The position numbers were made by a program, and so were the translations under genes. Positions 25,285 through 33,635 of a stretch of 64,000 nt of DNA are shown here, piece after piece. The notes under the pieces were generated by a model. That model was not told the DNA's origin. It saw nothing but the letters and a program-made list of their open reading frames with translations, and did not search any database. The stretch comes from Desulfolinea sp964487745 (lineage in GTDB: Bacteria > Chloroflexota > Anaerolineae > Anaerolineales > Villigracilaceae): contig CAZASG010000011.1 in the NCBI GenBank assembly GCA_964487745.1, positions 26,875 to 90,874 of the forward strand, read 5' to 3'. Within the stretch, counting starts at the first letter, position 1. The number at the start of each line of letters is the position of its first letter.

Positions 25285-26679
25285 CTAGAATTCTCGCTTC
25301 CCATGATAAGCATCCATTTGGGCGTTGAATTTCTGTATCTCGGCACGGGACGGCTGATTCAATAGTTCGTCTACGGCAGATGCCTCCCGCGGGGTGGCAA
25401 GCCAGTTGTCCTCGTTCGCCACGCGCAGTACGATCCGCGCTGCAAGGGATGCTGCTTCGCGCAAGCCCTGTATGGTGACTTTGTCCACAGTGTCAAATTG
25501 GGTATGCCCATATCCGCGCCCAGACATTGTCTGACGAACAGGCTCGATGCCGCCCGTGATGACGCCCTTGAGCAGGAGGGGGTAGTGATCGGATGCCGAA
25601 TGGAAGGTTTGCCCGATGGCAAAATCGAGTGCCATTTCTTCGCGATAACGCTCGAAGGTTTCCTGAAGCTCATCCCAGGCGTGCAAGTTGATATCCTTGA
25701 TGGGCATACCGCCTGCGGCGTCCATGTTGAGATAGAAACGGATCTTGTGCAGATCATCTTCGTGGACGCGGGCATATTCCTTTGAGCCGAGCAGCCCGAT
25801 CTCCTCGACGCCCCACATCGCAAAACGGACGGTGCGCGGCAGGGGCTGGGCGTATTTGGCGAGGACGCGCGCGGCTTCGAGGACGGATGCGACGCCGGAA
25901 GCCGGGTCGCTGGCACCCTGTGAAATGTCGTGCCCATCGTAGTGGCTGCCGATAAGGATAATCTCGTCGGGGTGCTTCACGCCGGGGATTTCACCGACCA
26001 CGTTCCAGGATGTCATTTTTTCGAGTTTGTCGCTGCTCTTCAGGCGGATCTTGACCGAGCCGTGTTTCTTGAGCAGGCGTTTGAGCAGATCGCCATCTTC
26101 TTTCTGGATCGAAATACCGGGGATGGGCGCACCCATGCCACGACTGCCGACGCCGCCTGTGGCGGGTCCAAAGCCCGGATAGTGATTGACGAAGATAAAG
26201 CCTTTTGCGCCAGCAAGAACGCTGCGCCCAAATTTCTCCTGACGATGGATCCAGCGCGGGCTCTTCTTGGGGTAGAGCAGGCTATTTGCCATGAGGAATT
26301 TGCCTTTGATCTTTGCGGCATGCTTGTCGAAATCGTCTGGGTGTCCTTCATCAATATTGAATATCTCGCCCTCGACATCCACAGGCGGGGAGTGGGGGAG
26401 GGTGATGCAGGGGATTTCCTTTTGGATGGGTTCAATGATCTCGAGCGTTACGTCCCCGCGCCGCCAGCCGAGATATTCGAAAGGCTCAAGATGAACATTG
26501 CTTAAACCATAGTCCTTGTATTTTTCAGCGATAAAATCTGCCGCCAGCTTTTCGCCCTCGGTGCCGCCAAAACGCGAGCCGAACTCGTCGCAAAGCATTT
26601 CGAGATTGTCCATCGCTTCGTGGCTGGCGTAAATATCGCCGAGGATTTTCTGGTCGAGGGGGAGGTGGGGGTTGGTCAT
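25285..26679 (-). CDS. M28 family metallopeptidase
   Basis: A 464-residue zinc aminopeptidase of family M28. GSHYDGHDISQGASDPASG holds the first His and the bridging Asp, VEEIGLLGSKEYAR the catalytic Glu pair, NMDAAGGMP a further Asp ligand, and SASDHYPL the last His. No signal peptide is visible, so it appears cytoplasmic, unlike many secreted members. The ATG at 26679 has AAGGAAAAAAT upstream and avoids overlapping the previous gene. It lies 46 bases after a methyltransferase on the same strand. Confidence 0.9.
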   Translation of the reverse strand: MTNPHLPLDQKILGDIYASHEAMDNLEMLCDEFGSRFGGTEGEKLAADFIAEKYKDYGLSNVHLEPFEYLGWRRGDVTLEIIEPIQKEIPCITLPHSPPVDVEGEIFNIDEGHPDDFDKHAAKIKGKFLMANSLLYPKKSPRWIHRQEKFGRSVLAGAKGFIFVNHYPGFGPATGGVGSRGMGAPIPGISIQKEDGDLLKRLLKKHGSVKIRLKSSDKLEKMTSWNVVGEIPGVKHPDEIILIGSHYDGHDISQGASDPASGVASVLEAARVLAKYAQPLPRTVRFAMWGVEEIGLLGSKEYARVHEDDLHKIRFYLNMDAAGGMPIKDINLHAWDELQETFERYREEMALDFAIGQTFHSASDHYPLLLKGVITGGIEPVRQTMSGRGYGHTQFDTVDKVTIQGLREAASLAARIVLRVANEDNWLATPREASAVDELLNQPSRAEIQKFNAQMDAYHGKREF

Positions 26680-26725
26680 ATTTTTTCCTTGTTTGGATTT
26701 GGAGAGATGAGTGCAGTGCACCCTC

Positions 26726-27445
26726 TTACTTGATTCCGATAGCAAGCAACGCCGTTGCGCCATGAAAGCCGATCTCGTGGACGCGCTCACGAAGGGCTTG
26801 CCCTCGCTCTATGAGCGTGGTGCTGCCTGATAGACTTTTTGCTTTTTTGATATACCTGTCGATGATCTGGTCAAGCTGCTTTATCGTCGCCTCGTCTTTG
26901 GGGTCATCGTCAAGATACGTTATTTCATGGAAAGCCCACTCGTTGACATCCGTGTTCTGTGCCAACTCGATCAGTTCCTGCTTCGTGTAGGTTTCGTTAT
27001 GGACGATCCCCTCCGCACTATCGACAGCTGCCCACCAATGATGAAGTAGCATGTGGCTTTGTTGGGCTTCACTCAAGCTATCACGAAACATCTCATTGAT
27101 GATGAATTTACCTCCCGGTTTGAGTACACGCTGCATCTCTGCTAACACGCGGACAGGATCGTCGAGATGATGTAGCGAATTGGCGATACAGATAGTATCG
27201 AAGCTGGCATCACCGAAATCGAGGGTGTAGGCATCCATTTGCTGATAGGAAATGGGTTTTTCGGCAAATGATTTTGCGAAGATTTCGGCTGTGTCTGCGT
27301 TCGTGTCTATGCCGATGATCTCATCATAACTTTGCAGGCTCTCACTCAATACATGTATGAAACTGCCGCGACCGGTCGCCACGTCGAGGACACGCCCGGC
27401 GGTAATGGGGGAGAAGATGGTTTCGAAGGTGGTTGTTTTGTTCAT
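26726..27445 (-). CDS. class I SAM-dependent methyltransferase
   Basis: A 239-residue methyltransferase. GRVLDVATGRGSFI is motif I, IGIDTNADTAEIF motif II, and FDTICIANSLHHLDDPVRVL plus MQRVLKPGGKFIINEMF are motifs III and later, typical of class I enzymes. The acceptor is unknown. The ATG at 27445 starts just before motif I at the usual distance. It is the first gene after the ccmD terminator on this strand and precedes the M28 peptidase. Confidence 0.88.
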   Translation of the reverse strand: MNKTTTFETIFSPITAGRVLDVATGRGSFIHVLSESLQSYDEIIGIDTNADTAEIFAKSFAEKPISYQQMDAYTLDFGDASFDTICIANSLHHLDDPVRVLAEMQRVLKPGGKFIINEMFRDSLSEAQQSHMLLHHWWAAVDSAEGIVHNETYTKQELIELAQNTDVNEWAFHEITYLDDDPKDEATIKQLDQIIDRYIKKAKSLSGSTTLIERGQALRERVHEIGFHGATALLAIGIK

Positions 27446-27475
27446 AGCCTGGTTAGTATAGCACCACCCAAAAGA

Positions 27476-27499
27476 AAAAGCCCGCATGCGCGGGCTTTT
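27476..27499. terminator. terminator after the ccm operon
   Basis: AAAAGCCCG pairs with CGGGCTTTT around a six-base loop. It follows ccmD on the minus strand and closes the ccm transcript. Confidence 0.75.
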
Positions 27500-27522
27500 C
27501 AGGTTCAGTCAATTAGAAATTT

Positions 27523-27675
27523 CTACTCATCCATCTCTTCAAGGGTTTCGAGGTCGCGTTGCAGGTTTTTCCAGCGGGCGGCGAGGCTGATGAGATAGAG
27601 AATGCTGACGCCGAAGAAGATGGCGTAACCGGCGATCATGTAATTGGAAGTGTCGATTGTTTGAAATAACATCAT
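27523..27675 (-). CDS. ccmD: CcmD-like heme exporter protein
   Basis: A 50-residue protein with a single membrane helix (YMIAGYAIFFGVSILYLISL) flanked by a short N-terminus and a charged tail (ARWKNLQRDLETLEEMDE). Size, one helix, the Tyr-rich start of the helix and the position right after ccmC are what CcmD shows in other bacteria, where it helps release holo-CcmE from the CcmABC complex. GGAG precedes the two ATGs at 27675. The sequence itself is poorly conserved, so the name rests on context and topology. Confidence 0.8.
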   Translation of the reverse strand: MMLFQTIDTSNYMIAGYAIFFGVSILYLISLAARWKNLQRDLETLEEMDE

Positions 27676-27682
27676 TTGCTCC

Positions 27683-28381
27683 TTAGTCCATTACCTTTAG
27701 TTTCAACTGTTCCACTTTCTGCTGCAATTGCCCTAAACGGATGCGGTTCCAGAAAAGGTCGATGAAGATGACGGTGAAGGCGAAGAGGGCGAAGAAGAAA
27801 GCAACCTTCATATCACTGGTCATGGCGAAACCGCCCTGTGCTTCAGCGCTGGCGTTGCCGATCACAACAGGGTGAATGGTGCGGAAAAGGCGAATGGAAA
27901 CGAAGGTGATCGGGACGGAGATCGCACCTACAAGAGTATAGACCGCACCGAAACGTGCCCGCCGATCGGGGTCTTCGATGCCCTGACGCAGCATCAGGTA
28001 AGCGAGATAGATCAACTCGACGATGGATGCCGATGTCAGGCGGGGATCCCATGTCCACCAGGTGTTCCAGATTGGGCGCGCCCAGATCGAGCCAAGCACA
28101 ATGGTAATAAAGAAAAAGACGAGACTGATCTCAACCGCAGCTTGCTCCACCAGATCCCATTTGAGATTTTGGGTGCGCAAGTAGATGATGCCCGTTATAC
28201 CCGCTGCGACGAAGCCGAGTAAACCAACCCAGGCGGTTGCCACGTGGAAATAGAAGACGCGCTGTACCTCACCCATCACACGCTCGGTCGGGGCGAAAAC
28301 CAAGGCAAGATAGGTGGCAACGGCAAGAAGGATGAGGGAAAAAATATCGAGAGCCTTAAGGGCAGTAGGTTTTGTTTTCAT
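27683..28381 (-). CDS. ccmC: heme exporter protein CcmC
   Basis: A 232-residue membrane protein with six predicted helices that delivers heme to CcmE. The Trp-rich periplasmic motif WNTWWTWDPRLT (about 105-116) is the CcmC signature, and the two heme-ligand histidines, His46 (VFYFHVA) and His170 (RTIHPVV), are in place. The ATG at 28381 is chosen over one four codons upstream because GGAGAAATT precedes it. It lies between ccmB and ccmD, with an intervening palindrome near its start. Confidence 0.95.
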   Translation of the reverse strand: MKTKPTALKALDIFSLILLAVATYLALVFAPTERVMGEVQRVFYFHVATAWVGLLGFVAAGITGIIYLRTQNLKWDLVEQAAVEISLVFFFITIVLGSIWARPIWNTWWTWDPRLTSASIVELIYLAYLMLRQGIEDPDRRARFGAVYTLVGAISVPITFVSIRLFRTIHPVVIGNASAEAQGGFAMTSDMKVAFFFALFAFTVIFIDLFWNRIRLGQLQQKVEQLKLKVMD

Positions 28382-28401
28382 AAATTTCTCCAATTGGTAT
28401 T

Positions 28402-28429
28402 GTAGGGGCGATGCATATCTCGCCCTTAC
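28402..28429. repeat. palindromic repeat at the ccmB-ccmC junction
   Basis: GTAGGGGCGA pairs with TCGCCCTTAC (9 of 10) around eight bases. The ccmB stop codon at 28426-28428 lies in its right arm. Similar GTAGGGGCGA...TCGCCCCTAC elements are a type seen scattered in Chloroflexota and cyanobacteria (from memory, not checked here). Confidence 0.6.
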
Positions 28430-29115
28430 TCCTCCACAACGTAATCAAAGATCATAAATGCAATTGCAATGAAGATCACGTCATAGACTATTAACAAGTT
28501 AAGCCACGGCAGGATTTGGTCAAAGGGTAAATTTTGCAAATATCCGCCGCTAGCGCGTACCGCTGCGATCAATACCGGTAAGATGATCGGGAAAAGCAAG
28601 ATCGGCAGCATCACATCACGTGTACGGGTTTGGACGCTCATCGCAGAGAGTAAGGTTCCGACAGCAGTATAGCCGACCGAGCCGAGCAGGATGACCAACA
28701 ATAGCCCGGGTTTGAAGAGGTTAACATTGTACAGGATGCTGTAAACAGGCAGGACGACGGCTTCTACGATCAGCATGAATGCCAAATTGCTGATGGCTTT
28801 GCCGAAGTAGATAGCGCTGCGGTCAACAGGGGCGAGTAGTAAACCGTCAAGACAACCACGATCTTTTTCAATTGCCATTGAACGGTTCAGACCGAGAGTC
28901 CCGGCAAAGGCAAAGGTTGCCCAGAGCACGCCTGCTGTAACAGAGTTGCGCGTTTTTGCATCCAGTTCGAGAGAGAAGTTAAAGATGAAGATGACCAGTA
29001 GGGCGAAGACCAGCATCGCGGAGAGCAGTTCACGAGAGCGTAATTCTGCGGCGAGATCTTTCCATGAAACTGCGAAGATCGCCCTCAGGTAATTGCCACT
29101 TCTTTCGTTTTTCAT
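28426..29115 (-). CDS. ccmB: heme exporter protein CcmB
   Basis: A 229-residue membrane subunit with six predicted helices that pairs with CcmA to form the ABC-type part of the CcmABCD complex. KDLAAELRSRELLSAMLVFAL begins the first helix and coupling region, and FAGTLGLNRSMAIEKDRGCLDGLLLAPVD is the characteristic CcmB loop. The ATG overlaps the ccmA stop by four bases (ATGA), showing translational coupling. Confidence 0.95.
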   Translation of the reverse strand: MKNERSGNYLRAIFAVSWKDLAAELRSRELLSAMLVFALLVIFIFNFSLELDAKTRNSVTAGVLWATFAFAGTLGLNRSMAIEKDRGCLDGLLLAPVDRSAIYFGKAISNLAFMLIVEAVVLPVYSILYNVNLFKPGLLLVILLGSVGYTAVGTLLSAMSVQTRTRDVMLPILLFPIILPVLIAAVRASGGYLQNLPFDQILPWLNLLIVYDVIFIAIAFMIFDYVVEE

Positions 29116-29822
29116 TTTTGCCCCCCTTCTGCGAGAACGCCTTTATAAAAGCTAAGCAAGTTTCCGCTGCCAAAATCGGCATGTGTGGCGGATGCGGCAA
29201 CCTTTCCCCGCGAGAGAACATCGAAGCGTGTGGCGAGATCTTCTGTGCGGGCGAGGTCGTGGGAAGTCATCACTACGGTGCGACCACGCGCGGCAACGGT
29301 ACGCAGTACATCGTCGAGCATGGCGGAGGCATCCTGATCAAGACCTGTATAAGGTTCGTCGAAGAGCATCACGTCGGGGTCATGTAAGACTGCGCGCCCG
29401 ATGGCGAGACGTTGCTGCATCCCGCGGGAATAGGTCCGCACGAGATCGTTGCGACGCTTGGTCAATCCCACCATCTCCAGGACTTCCTCGATGCGTTTGC
29501 TCAGATCGGGCAGGTTATACATCCGTCCGTAGAAGGTCAGGTTTTCCGTAGCGGTCAGGTCGACGTAGAGCAATGGCTGATGAGAGACGACGCCCAGGCG
29601 GCGACGGACTTCGGCAGCTTCTTTGGGAAGCTCGTAGCCCGCCACGCTGACCATGCCCAGGGAGGGGCGCGCAAGGGAAGAAAGGATGCGCAGGAAAGTG
29701 GTTTTTCCTGCGCCGTTGGGACCGATCAGGGCGACGAACTCCCCGGCTTCAACGGAGAATTCCATGCCTTTGAGTACAGTTTTTAGCCCGAAGCGTTTTA
29801 CAAGTTTTTTGACTTGGATCAT
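29112..29822 (-). CDS. ccmA: heme exporter ATP-binding protein CcmA
   Basis: A 236-residue ABC ATPase. Walker A is GPNGAGKTT, the signature YSRGMQQRLAIGRA, Walker B VMLFDEPYTGLD, and the switch His lies in MTSHD. CcmA powers release of holo-CcmE from CcmC in cytochrome c maturation. The ATG at 29822 is placed before the first strand; an upstream in-frame ATG would extend the protein by 12 unrelated residues. It follows the diheme lipoprotein gene through a palindrome and overlaps ccmB. Confidence 0.95.
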   Translation of the reverse strand: MIQVKKLVKRFGLKTVLKGMEFSVEAGEFVALIGPNGAGKTTFLRILSSLARPSLGMVSVAGYELPKEAAEVRRRLGVVSHQPLLYVDLTATENLTFYGRMYNLPDLSKRIEEVLEMVGLTKRRNDLVRTYSRGMQQRLAIGRAVLHDPDVMLFDEPYTGLDQDASAMLDDVLRTVAARGRTVVMTSHDLARTEDLATRFDVLSRGKVAASATHADFGSGNLLSFYKGVLAEGGQK

Positions 29823-29846
29823 AGATAATCGCTTTACTACAAAGAG

Positions 29847-29892
29847 CACAGAGTTCACGGAGTTTTTTCGAGAAATCTCCGTGTGTTCTGTG
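29847..29892. repeat. compound palindrome upstream of ccmA
   Basis: CACAGA-gtt-CACGGAG on the left pairs with CTCCGTG-tgt-TCTGTG on the right, leaving a 14-base loop. It fills the gap between the diheme lipoprotein and ccmA. There is no clear T run, so it looks like a nomadic palindromic repeat rather than a terminator. Confidence 0.65.
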
Positions 29893-29900
29893 GTGAGTGC

Positions 29901-31823
29901 TTAGAGTAAGTCCTTCAACTGCGCTTTCAAGTCAGCGCGGCGTTTTTTGTATACATCTTCGCTCAGGTCGCCAGCACGATAGGCATCATCGAGGGCGATA
30001 ATGGCGTCCATGATGCTGTCAGTATCATCAAACTCAACTGCATCGTCTTCGTCGTCATCTTCATACTCATCGTCTTCATCGCGATTGCGCATATACATCC
30101 ATACACCTGAACCGATCAGGACGATACCAAATGCAAAAGCACCAAAGATGAGATTTTGCTGCGTGTCACCACCAGTAGCGGATGTGGCAGATGCCAGTTT
30201 GCCTGAAACATCCATTGTCAAAGTGGAGCCGCTTGGCAGAGGCTGGCTGGCAAAGACATTGTAGACCAAACCCTGTGCATCACGCTGTCCGCTTTCGGTG
30301 AGTAAGTCACTCTTGACCTTGATACCATCGGGCGCCATGATGACGGCTGAATCGATGGGATGATTGATCGTTTGGGTGAAATCCATCTTCTTTTTGTAGG
30401 GCAGTTCAAAGAAAACGATCACCTGATGCTGTCCCATGCCGGGCGAGACGGGGGATGTGTCGCCAAAGCCTGTTTCGGTTTGCGTATAGCGCTCGCCAAA
30501 GGTGCTATCTTCAAATTGGATATTTTCTGCGCCTTCGGGCAGGTCAAATTCGATCACAGCTTGCCCTGTTTCTTCGGGGACAATGGTGTAAAGGGTCGGG
30601 TTGGTTACCACGAAGACTTCCACCACCTGCACAACTTCAAAATCAGAATCGGGGAATTCGAAGAAAATGTGCAAACGATCCACGCTCAGGCGGGATGTAT
30701 CGGTGCTGGTCATGTAGTAAGTGATCGGCAGGTCAAGTGTGTCCATGCCTTCGGTGACAAAGACAGGCTCAGATGAATAAGTGAAATCACCATCGTAGAT
30801 GGTTGCCATAAAGGCACGTTGTTCGGGCATCTCTACATCTTCAAAAATGTAGTTCCCATCTGCGTCAATGGATGTTTCGAGGGTGAGGGCAAGGTTGAAA
30901 CCGCCAGTTGCGACATCGTGATCGTAGGCTTCAAGGGTGACGACGAGGTCTTCAGGGAGTTCTTCATCACCGGAACCGTTTGTAATGTTGCCTGTAACGG
31001 TGCCAAAGCCTTCCTGCGCTCCGGACTCAGTTTGGGCTTGCTCCTCCCCTTCGGGCGTGGATTCGGCAACGGGTGTTTCGGTGCCCTCTTCTGTCTCTTG
31101 CGTGGGAGCAGGTTCTTCTTCCACGGGCGTTTCGGGGGCAGCTTCTATGTTTGAAAAGTCGACCGTTAACGAGCGGATGTAATCTGTTAGTGCGCCGATC
31201 TCATCGTCAGTGAAGTCTTCACGGAACGATCGCATCCCGTTTTCTGAGCCGTTGATGATCGCCATTCCGAGCAGTATGCCGGAACGATTTGCCATAAAGC
31301 TCTGATCGGTGAAGTCGACCTGGGCGGTGGTGCCACTACCGTCTTCTCCGTGGCACTCAGCACAGTTTTTCTCATAGAGTAACTCGCCTATTGCGATCTG
31401 TTCAGGTGTGATGCTCAGACTATAGGCGTAAGCGACCACGTCCCAGCGTTCGGCATCCGAAAGGCTCTTGAAGGGGGGCATAAGGGCTTCGAGATTGCCT
31501 TCAGTAACAGCGTTATACCAGCGTGCAGGCGAAGCGCCCAAGGCGATTTGGCGATTGCCAAGCGCCGTAGCGGGATTAGGCAATTGGGCACTTTGTTCGC
31601 CATCACCAAAACCTGTCTCACCGTGACAAGGTGCACATTTCTCTGCATAGATGGCTGCACCATTGGCAGCGTTAGGTGCGCTCTCTGGGAAAACCGGCGC
31701 AAGTGTTGGCGCTGCGGTCGGAGAAACGTAATTAGGCGGGGGGGTAATATCTTCTGCAAGAGAAACACAGCCTGTAAGTAGTAATGCCGCCAAAGTAACG
31801 AAGAGAATAAATCGTAATTTCAT
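29901..31823 (-). CDS. diheme cytochrome c lipoprotein with C-terminal membrane helix
   Basis: A 640-residue protein. LLTGC at 15-19 is a lipobox. Two cytochrome c domains follow, CAPCH (C63, C66, H67) and CAECH (C154, C157, H158). Residues about 225-275 are a Glu/Thr/Pro-rich linker. Next comes a beta-rich domain starting GFGTVTGNITNGSG, like carboxypeptidase-regulatory/SpaA folds, and later a further beta region. Near 575 a membrane helix (IFGAFAFGIVLIGSGVWMYM) is followed by an acidic stretch and a short helical SHOCT-like end (DDAYRAGDLSEDVYKKRR). It sits inside the ccm operon between the CcmI-like gene and ccmA, so it may receive hemes first or serve as a terminal electron carrier; the latter is inference. 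Confidence 0.85.
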   Translation of the reverse strand: MKLRFILFVTLAALLLTGCVSLAEDITPPPNYVSPTAAPTLAPVFPESAPNAANGAAIYAEKCAPCHGETGFGDGEQSAQLPNPATALGNRQIALGASPARWYNAVTEGNLEALMPPFKSLSDAERWDVVAYAYSLSITPEQIAIGELLYEKNCAECHGEDGSGTTAQVDFTDQSFMANRSGILLGMAIINGSENGMRSFREDFTDDEIGALTDYIRSLTVDFSNIEAAPETPVEEEPAPTQETEEGTETPVAESTPEGEEQAQTESGAQEGFGTVTGNITNGSGDEELPEDLVVTLEAYDHDVATGGFNLALTLETSIDADGNYIFEDVEMPEQRAFMATIYDGDFTYSSEPVFVTEGMDTLDLPITYYMTSTDTSRLSVDRLHIFFEFPDSDFEVVQVVEVFVVTNPTLYTIVPEETGQAVIEFDLPEGAENIQFEDSTFGERYTQTETGFGDTSPVSPGMGQHQVIVFFELPYKKKMDFTQTINHPIDSAVIMAPDGIKVKSDLLTESGQRDAQGLVYNVFASQPLPSGSTLTMDVSGKLASATSATGGDTQQNLIFGAFAFGIVLIGSGVWMYMRNRDEDDEYEDDDEDDAVEFDDTDSIMDAIIALDDAYRAGDLSEDVYKKRRADLKAQLKDLL

Positions 31824-31843
31824 AAATGAGCCTTTATTCAAAT

Positions 31844-31915
31844 AAAGAAAAGAAATAGTTTTGTGAGCAGGGTGTCACCCGACGAGCTGTGCCCTAAAAA
31901 ATCTTTCTTTTCTTT
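31844..31915. repeat. long intercistronic inverted repeat
   Basis: AAAGAAAAGAAA and TTTCTTTTCTTT are perfect 12-base arms 48 bases apart, with a smaller GGGTGTCACCC fold inside. It occupies the whole gap between the CcmI-like gene and the diheme lipoprotein and could dampen transcription between them. Confidence 0.6.
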
Positions 31916-31923
31916 CCACATAT

Positions 31924-32436
31924 TTATTTTGTTTTCTTACCGCAATTGGTGCAGAATTTGTCATTTGCCATGATGGGATGCCCACAATTCGGGCAGAACC
32001 CGGCCGATTTCGCCTTACGTTTGCTGCGGCGGGCGGCGATCAAGGCTTCGAGGTCGTCATCATTGGCGGAAGGGGCAGGCTCTTGTGTTCCGACTGCATC
32101 TGCACGGCGTGCGGCAATGACCGCTTCAAGACGGTCTTCTGCGGAAGTGCTCTTTGCGCCTTCGTATTCATCTAATTGACGTAAGGCTTCCGCGCCTTTT
32201 TTGAGCAGGTCCGCACGTTGAACGGGATAATCCTCAGCAGGGATCTTCCCCATCTCATGGTCGAAATCCAGTTCCTTGAGCGCATTGATGTAGCGGTCGC
32301 GTTCAGCGAGCAGGGTTGAGTGTTCTAACTCCTCTGTAGATACGATCTTGGTGCGCTTCTCCAAATAAGGCTGTGCCAAAAACATCACAACCAGTGTAAG
32401 GATTGCAAGCGTTAAAAAAATTGCGCCAATATCCAT
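31924..32436 (-). CDS. CcmI-like membrane protein with zinc ribbon
   Basis: A 170-residue protein. One N-terminal helix (FLTLAILTLVVMFLA) is followed by a helical segment with AERDRYINALKELDFDHEMGKI and EDYPVQRADLLKKGAEAL, the pattern found at the N-terminal part of CcmI and CycH proteins. A variable linker leads to a C-terminal zinc ribbon, CPNCGHPI and CTNCGKK. It has no TPR domain as in classical CcmI, so it is a short variant. The location between ccmG and the diheme lipoprotein suggests a role in c-type cytochrome maturation, perhaps apocytochrome handling. Confidence 0.75.
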   Translation of the reverse strand: MDIGAIFLTLAILTLVVMFLAQPYLEKRTKIVSTEELEHSTLLAERDRYINALKELDFDHEMGKIPAEDYPVQRADLLKKGAEALRQLDEYEGAKSTSAEDRLEAVIAARRADAVGTQEPAPSANDDDLEALIAARRSKRKAKSAGFCPNCGHPIMANDKFCTNCGKKTK

Positions 32437-32463
32437 ATTCTCTCTCTTATCTCTTTTCTATAA

Positions 32464-33051
32464 CTACTCAGCCAGCAGTGAATCGATCACTGCCATGATC
32501 TGCTCTTTTGTTTGGAATGGTCCAAGCTGGACGTGCTGTACAACGCCATCACGGTCGAGGAAGTATGTCTCAGGCACACCCTGAATACGAAACGCCTGTG
32601 AGATCTGTGTTCCCATATCAGGGCCATTCGGGTAGGTGATGTCATATTCTTCCAGATAACCACGTGCTTCAGGCTCAGTGTCCACATAATCTATACCAAT
32701 GAAAACCACCTCGCCGCCGGGTTGGTAATGACGCCAGGCTTCCTCGAGTTCAAAGGCTTCGTCTTTGCAGGTCACACACCAGGATGCCCAGAAATTGAGC
32801 ACAACAACTTTGCCACGCAACTCGGTCAACGAGATTTCTTGGGTGCCCTCATATTCATAGCCTTCAAAGAGGGGCATGGTGAAATCAAATTCGCCGGTCT
32901 CTGCGCCAGCCTGCACATTCCCCTCTTGCGCGCGCTGCAACCCCATAAAGATGACCACCAATAGGGCGATCAAAACAGACCAGATTGTGATCTGTGCCCA
33001 GAGCGGCATCCCGCGTTTCGGGGCAGTGTTTTCAGAAGTATTCTCGGTCAT
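32464..33051 (-). CDS. ccmG: TlpA/ResA-type thiol-disulfide protein (CcmG role)
   Basis: A 195-residue thioredoxin-fold protein anchored by one N-terminal helix (ITIWSVLIALLVVIFMGL). The active site is WCVTCK (C92 and C95), and VVLNFWAS precedes it as in TlpA/ResA/CcmG proteins. VPETYFLDRDG carries the cis-Pro region. It keeps apocytochrome CxxCH cysteines reduced for heme ligation. The position between ccmH and the CcmI-like gene supports the CcmG role; ResA would be the name in System II, which is not seen here. Confidence 0.9.
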   Translation of the reverse strand: MTENTSENTAPKRGMPLWAQITIWSVLIALLVVIFMGLQRAQEGNVQAGAETGEFDFTMPLFEGYEYEGTQEISLTELRGKVVVLNFWASWCVTCKDEAFELEEAWRHYQPGGEVVFIGIDYVDTEPEARGYLEEYDITYPNGPDMGTQISQAFRIQGVPETYFLDRDGVVQHVQLGPFQTKEQIMAVIDSLLAE

Positions 33052-33113
33052 AGTTATTCCTCAATCACGCCGATGTTCGGAGACATCGGACTCAAAAACC
33101 TATAGAGCTTGGG

Positions 33114-33620
33114 TTAATCTCTCTTGCGCATTTCCTCTTCAAGACGAGCGATATACTCATCGTCCGCATCGCTCATGGATGTGGAGTTTGCTTCCGCTAT
33201 CTCAGCATCGTCTTCGTCGTCATCATCTTTTCGCCACTGCCGAAAAGCACGGAAAAGGATGACGATCCCCGCCAGGATAATAACTGGCGGCACAAAGTAG
33301 ACCAGAAGATAGAAACCCTCGCGCGGCGGCTCAGAAAGAACACGCGCGCCATAATTATCAACAAAATACTGTTTGATCTCTTCTTCTGTCCAACCTTCAG
33401 ATATCTTCAAGCGGATCAATTCGCGCCATTGCTTACAGGCTTGTGTCTCGCAAACATCCAGAGGGGTGTTTTCACAAACCGGGCAAAAGAGTTGATGAGC
33501 GATCGCATTGACCTCGTCATCGCTAACACCAAAATCATCGCCCTCTTGGGCGGCAACGGTGCCCACTGAAAAGAGGGCAAGCAGAATGACGAAAAGAAGC
33601 AAAGGATAGAGTTTTTTCAT
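33114..33620 (-). CDS. ccmH: cytochrome c maturation protein CcmH
   Basis: A 168-residue protein with a signal peptide, the family motif LFCPVC (C46 and C49, matching LRCxxC) and the helix-bundle stretch WRELIRLKISEGWTEEEI followed by YGARVLSEPP. A membrane helix near 105-125 and an acidic cytoplasmic tail follow. CcmH reduces and presents apocytochrome to CcmF. It is longer than the shortest homologues but has no TPR part. Confidence 0.93.
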   Translation of the reverse strand: MKKLYPLLLFVILLALFSVGTVAAQEGDDFGVSDDEVNAIAHQLFCPVCENTPLDVCETQACKQWRELIRLKISEGWTEEEIKQYFVDNYGARVLSEPPREGFYLLVYFVPPVIILAGIVILFRAFRQWRKDDDDEDDAEIAEANSTSMSDADDEYIARLEEEMRKRD

Positions 33621-33635
33621 AGGGTTGCCAACTTT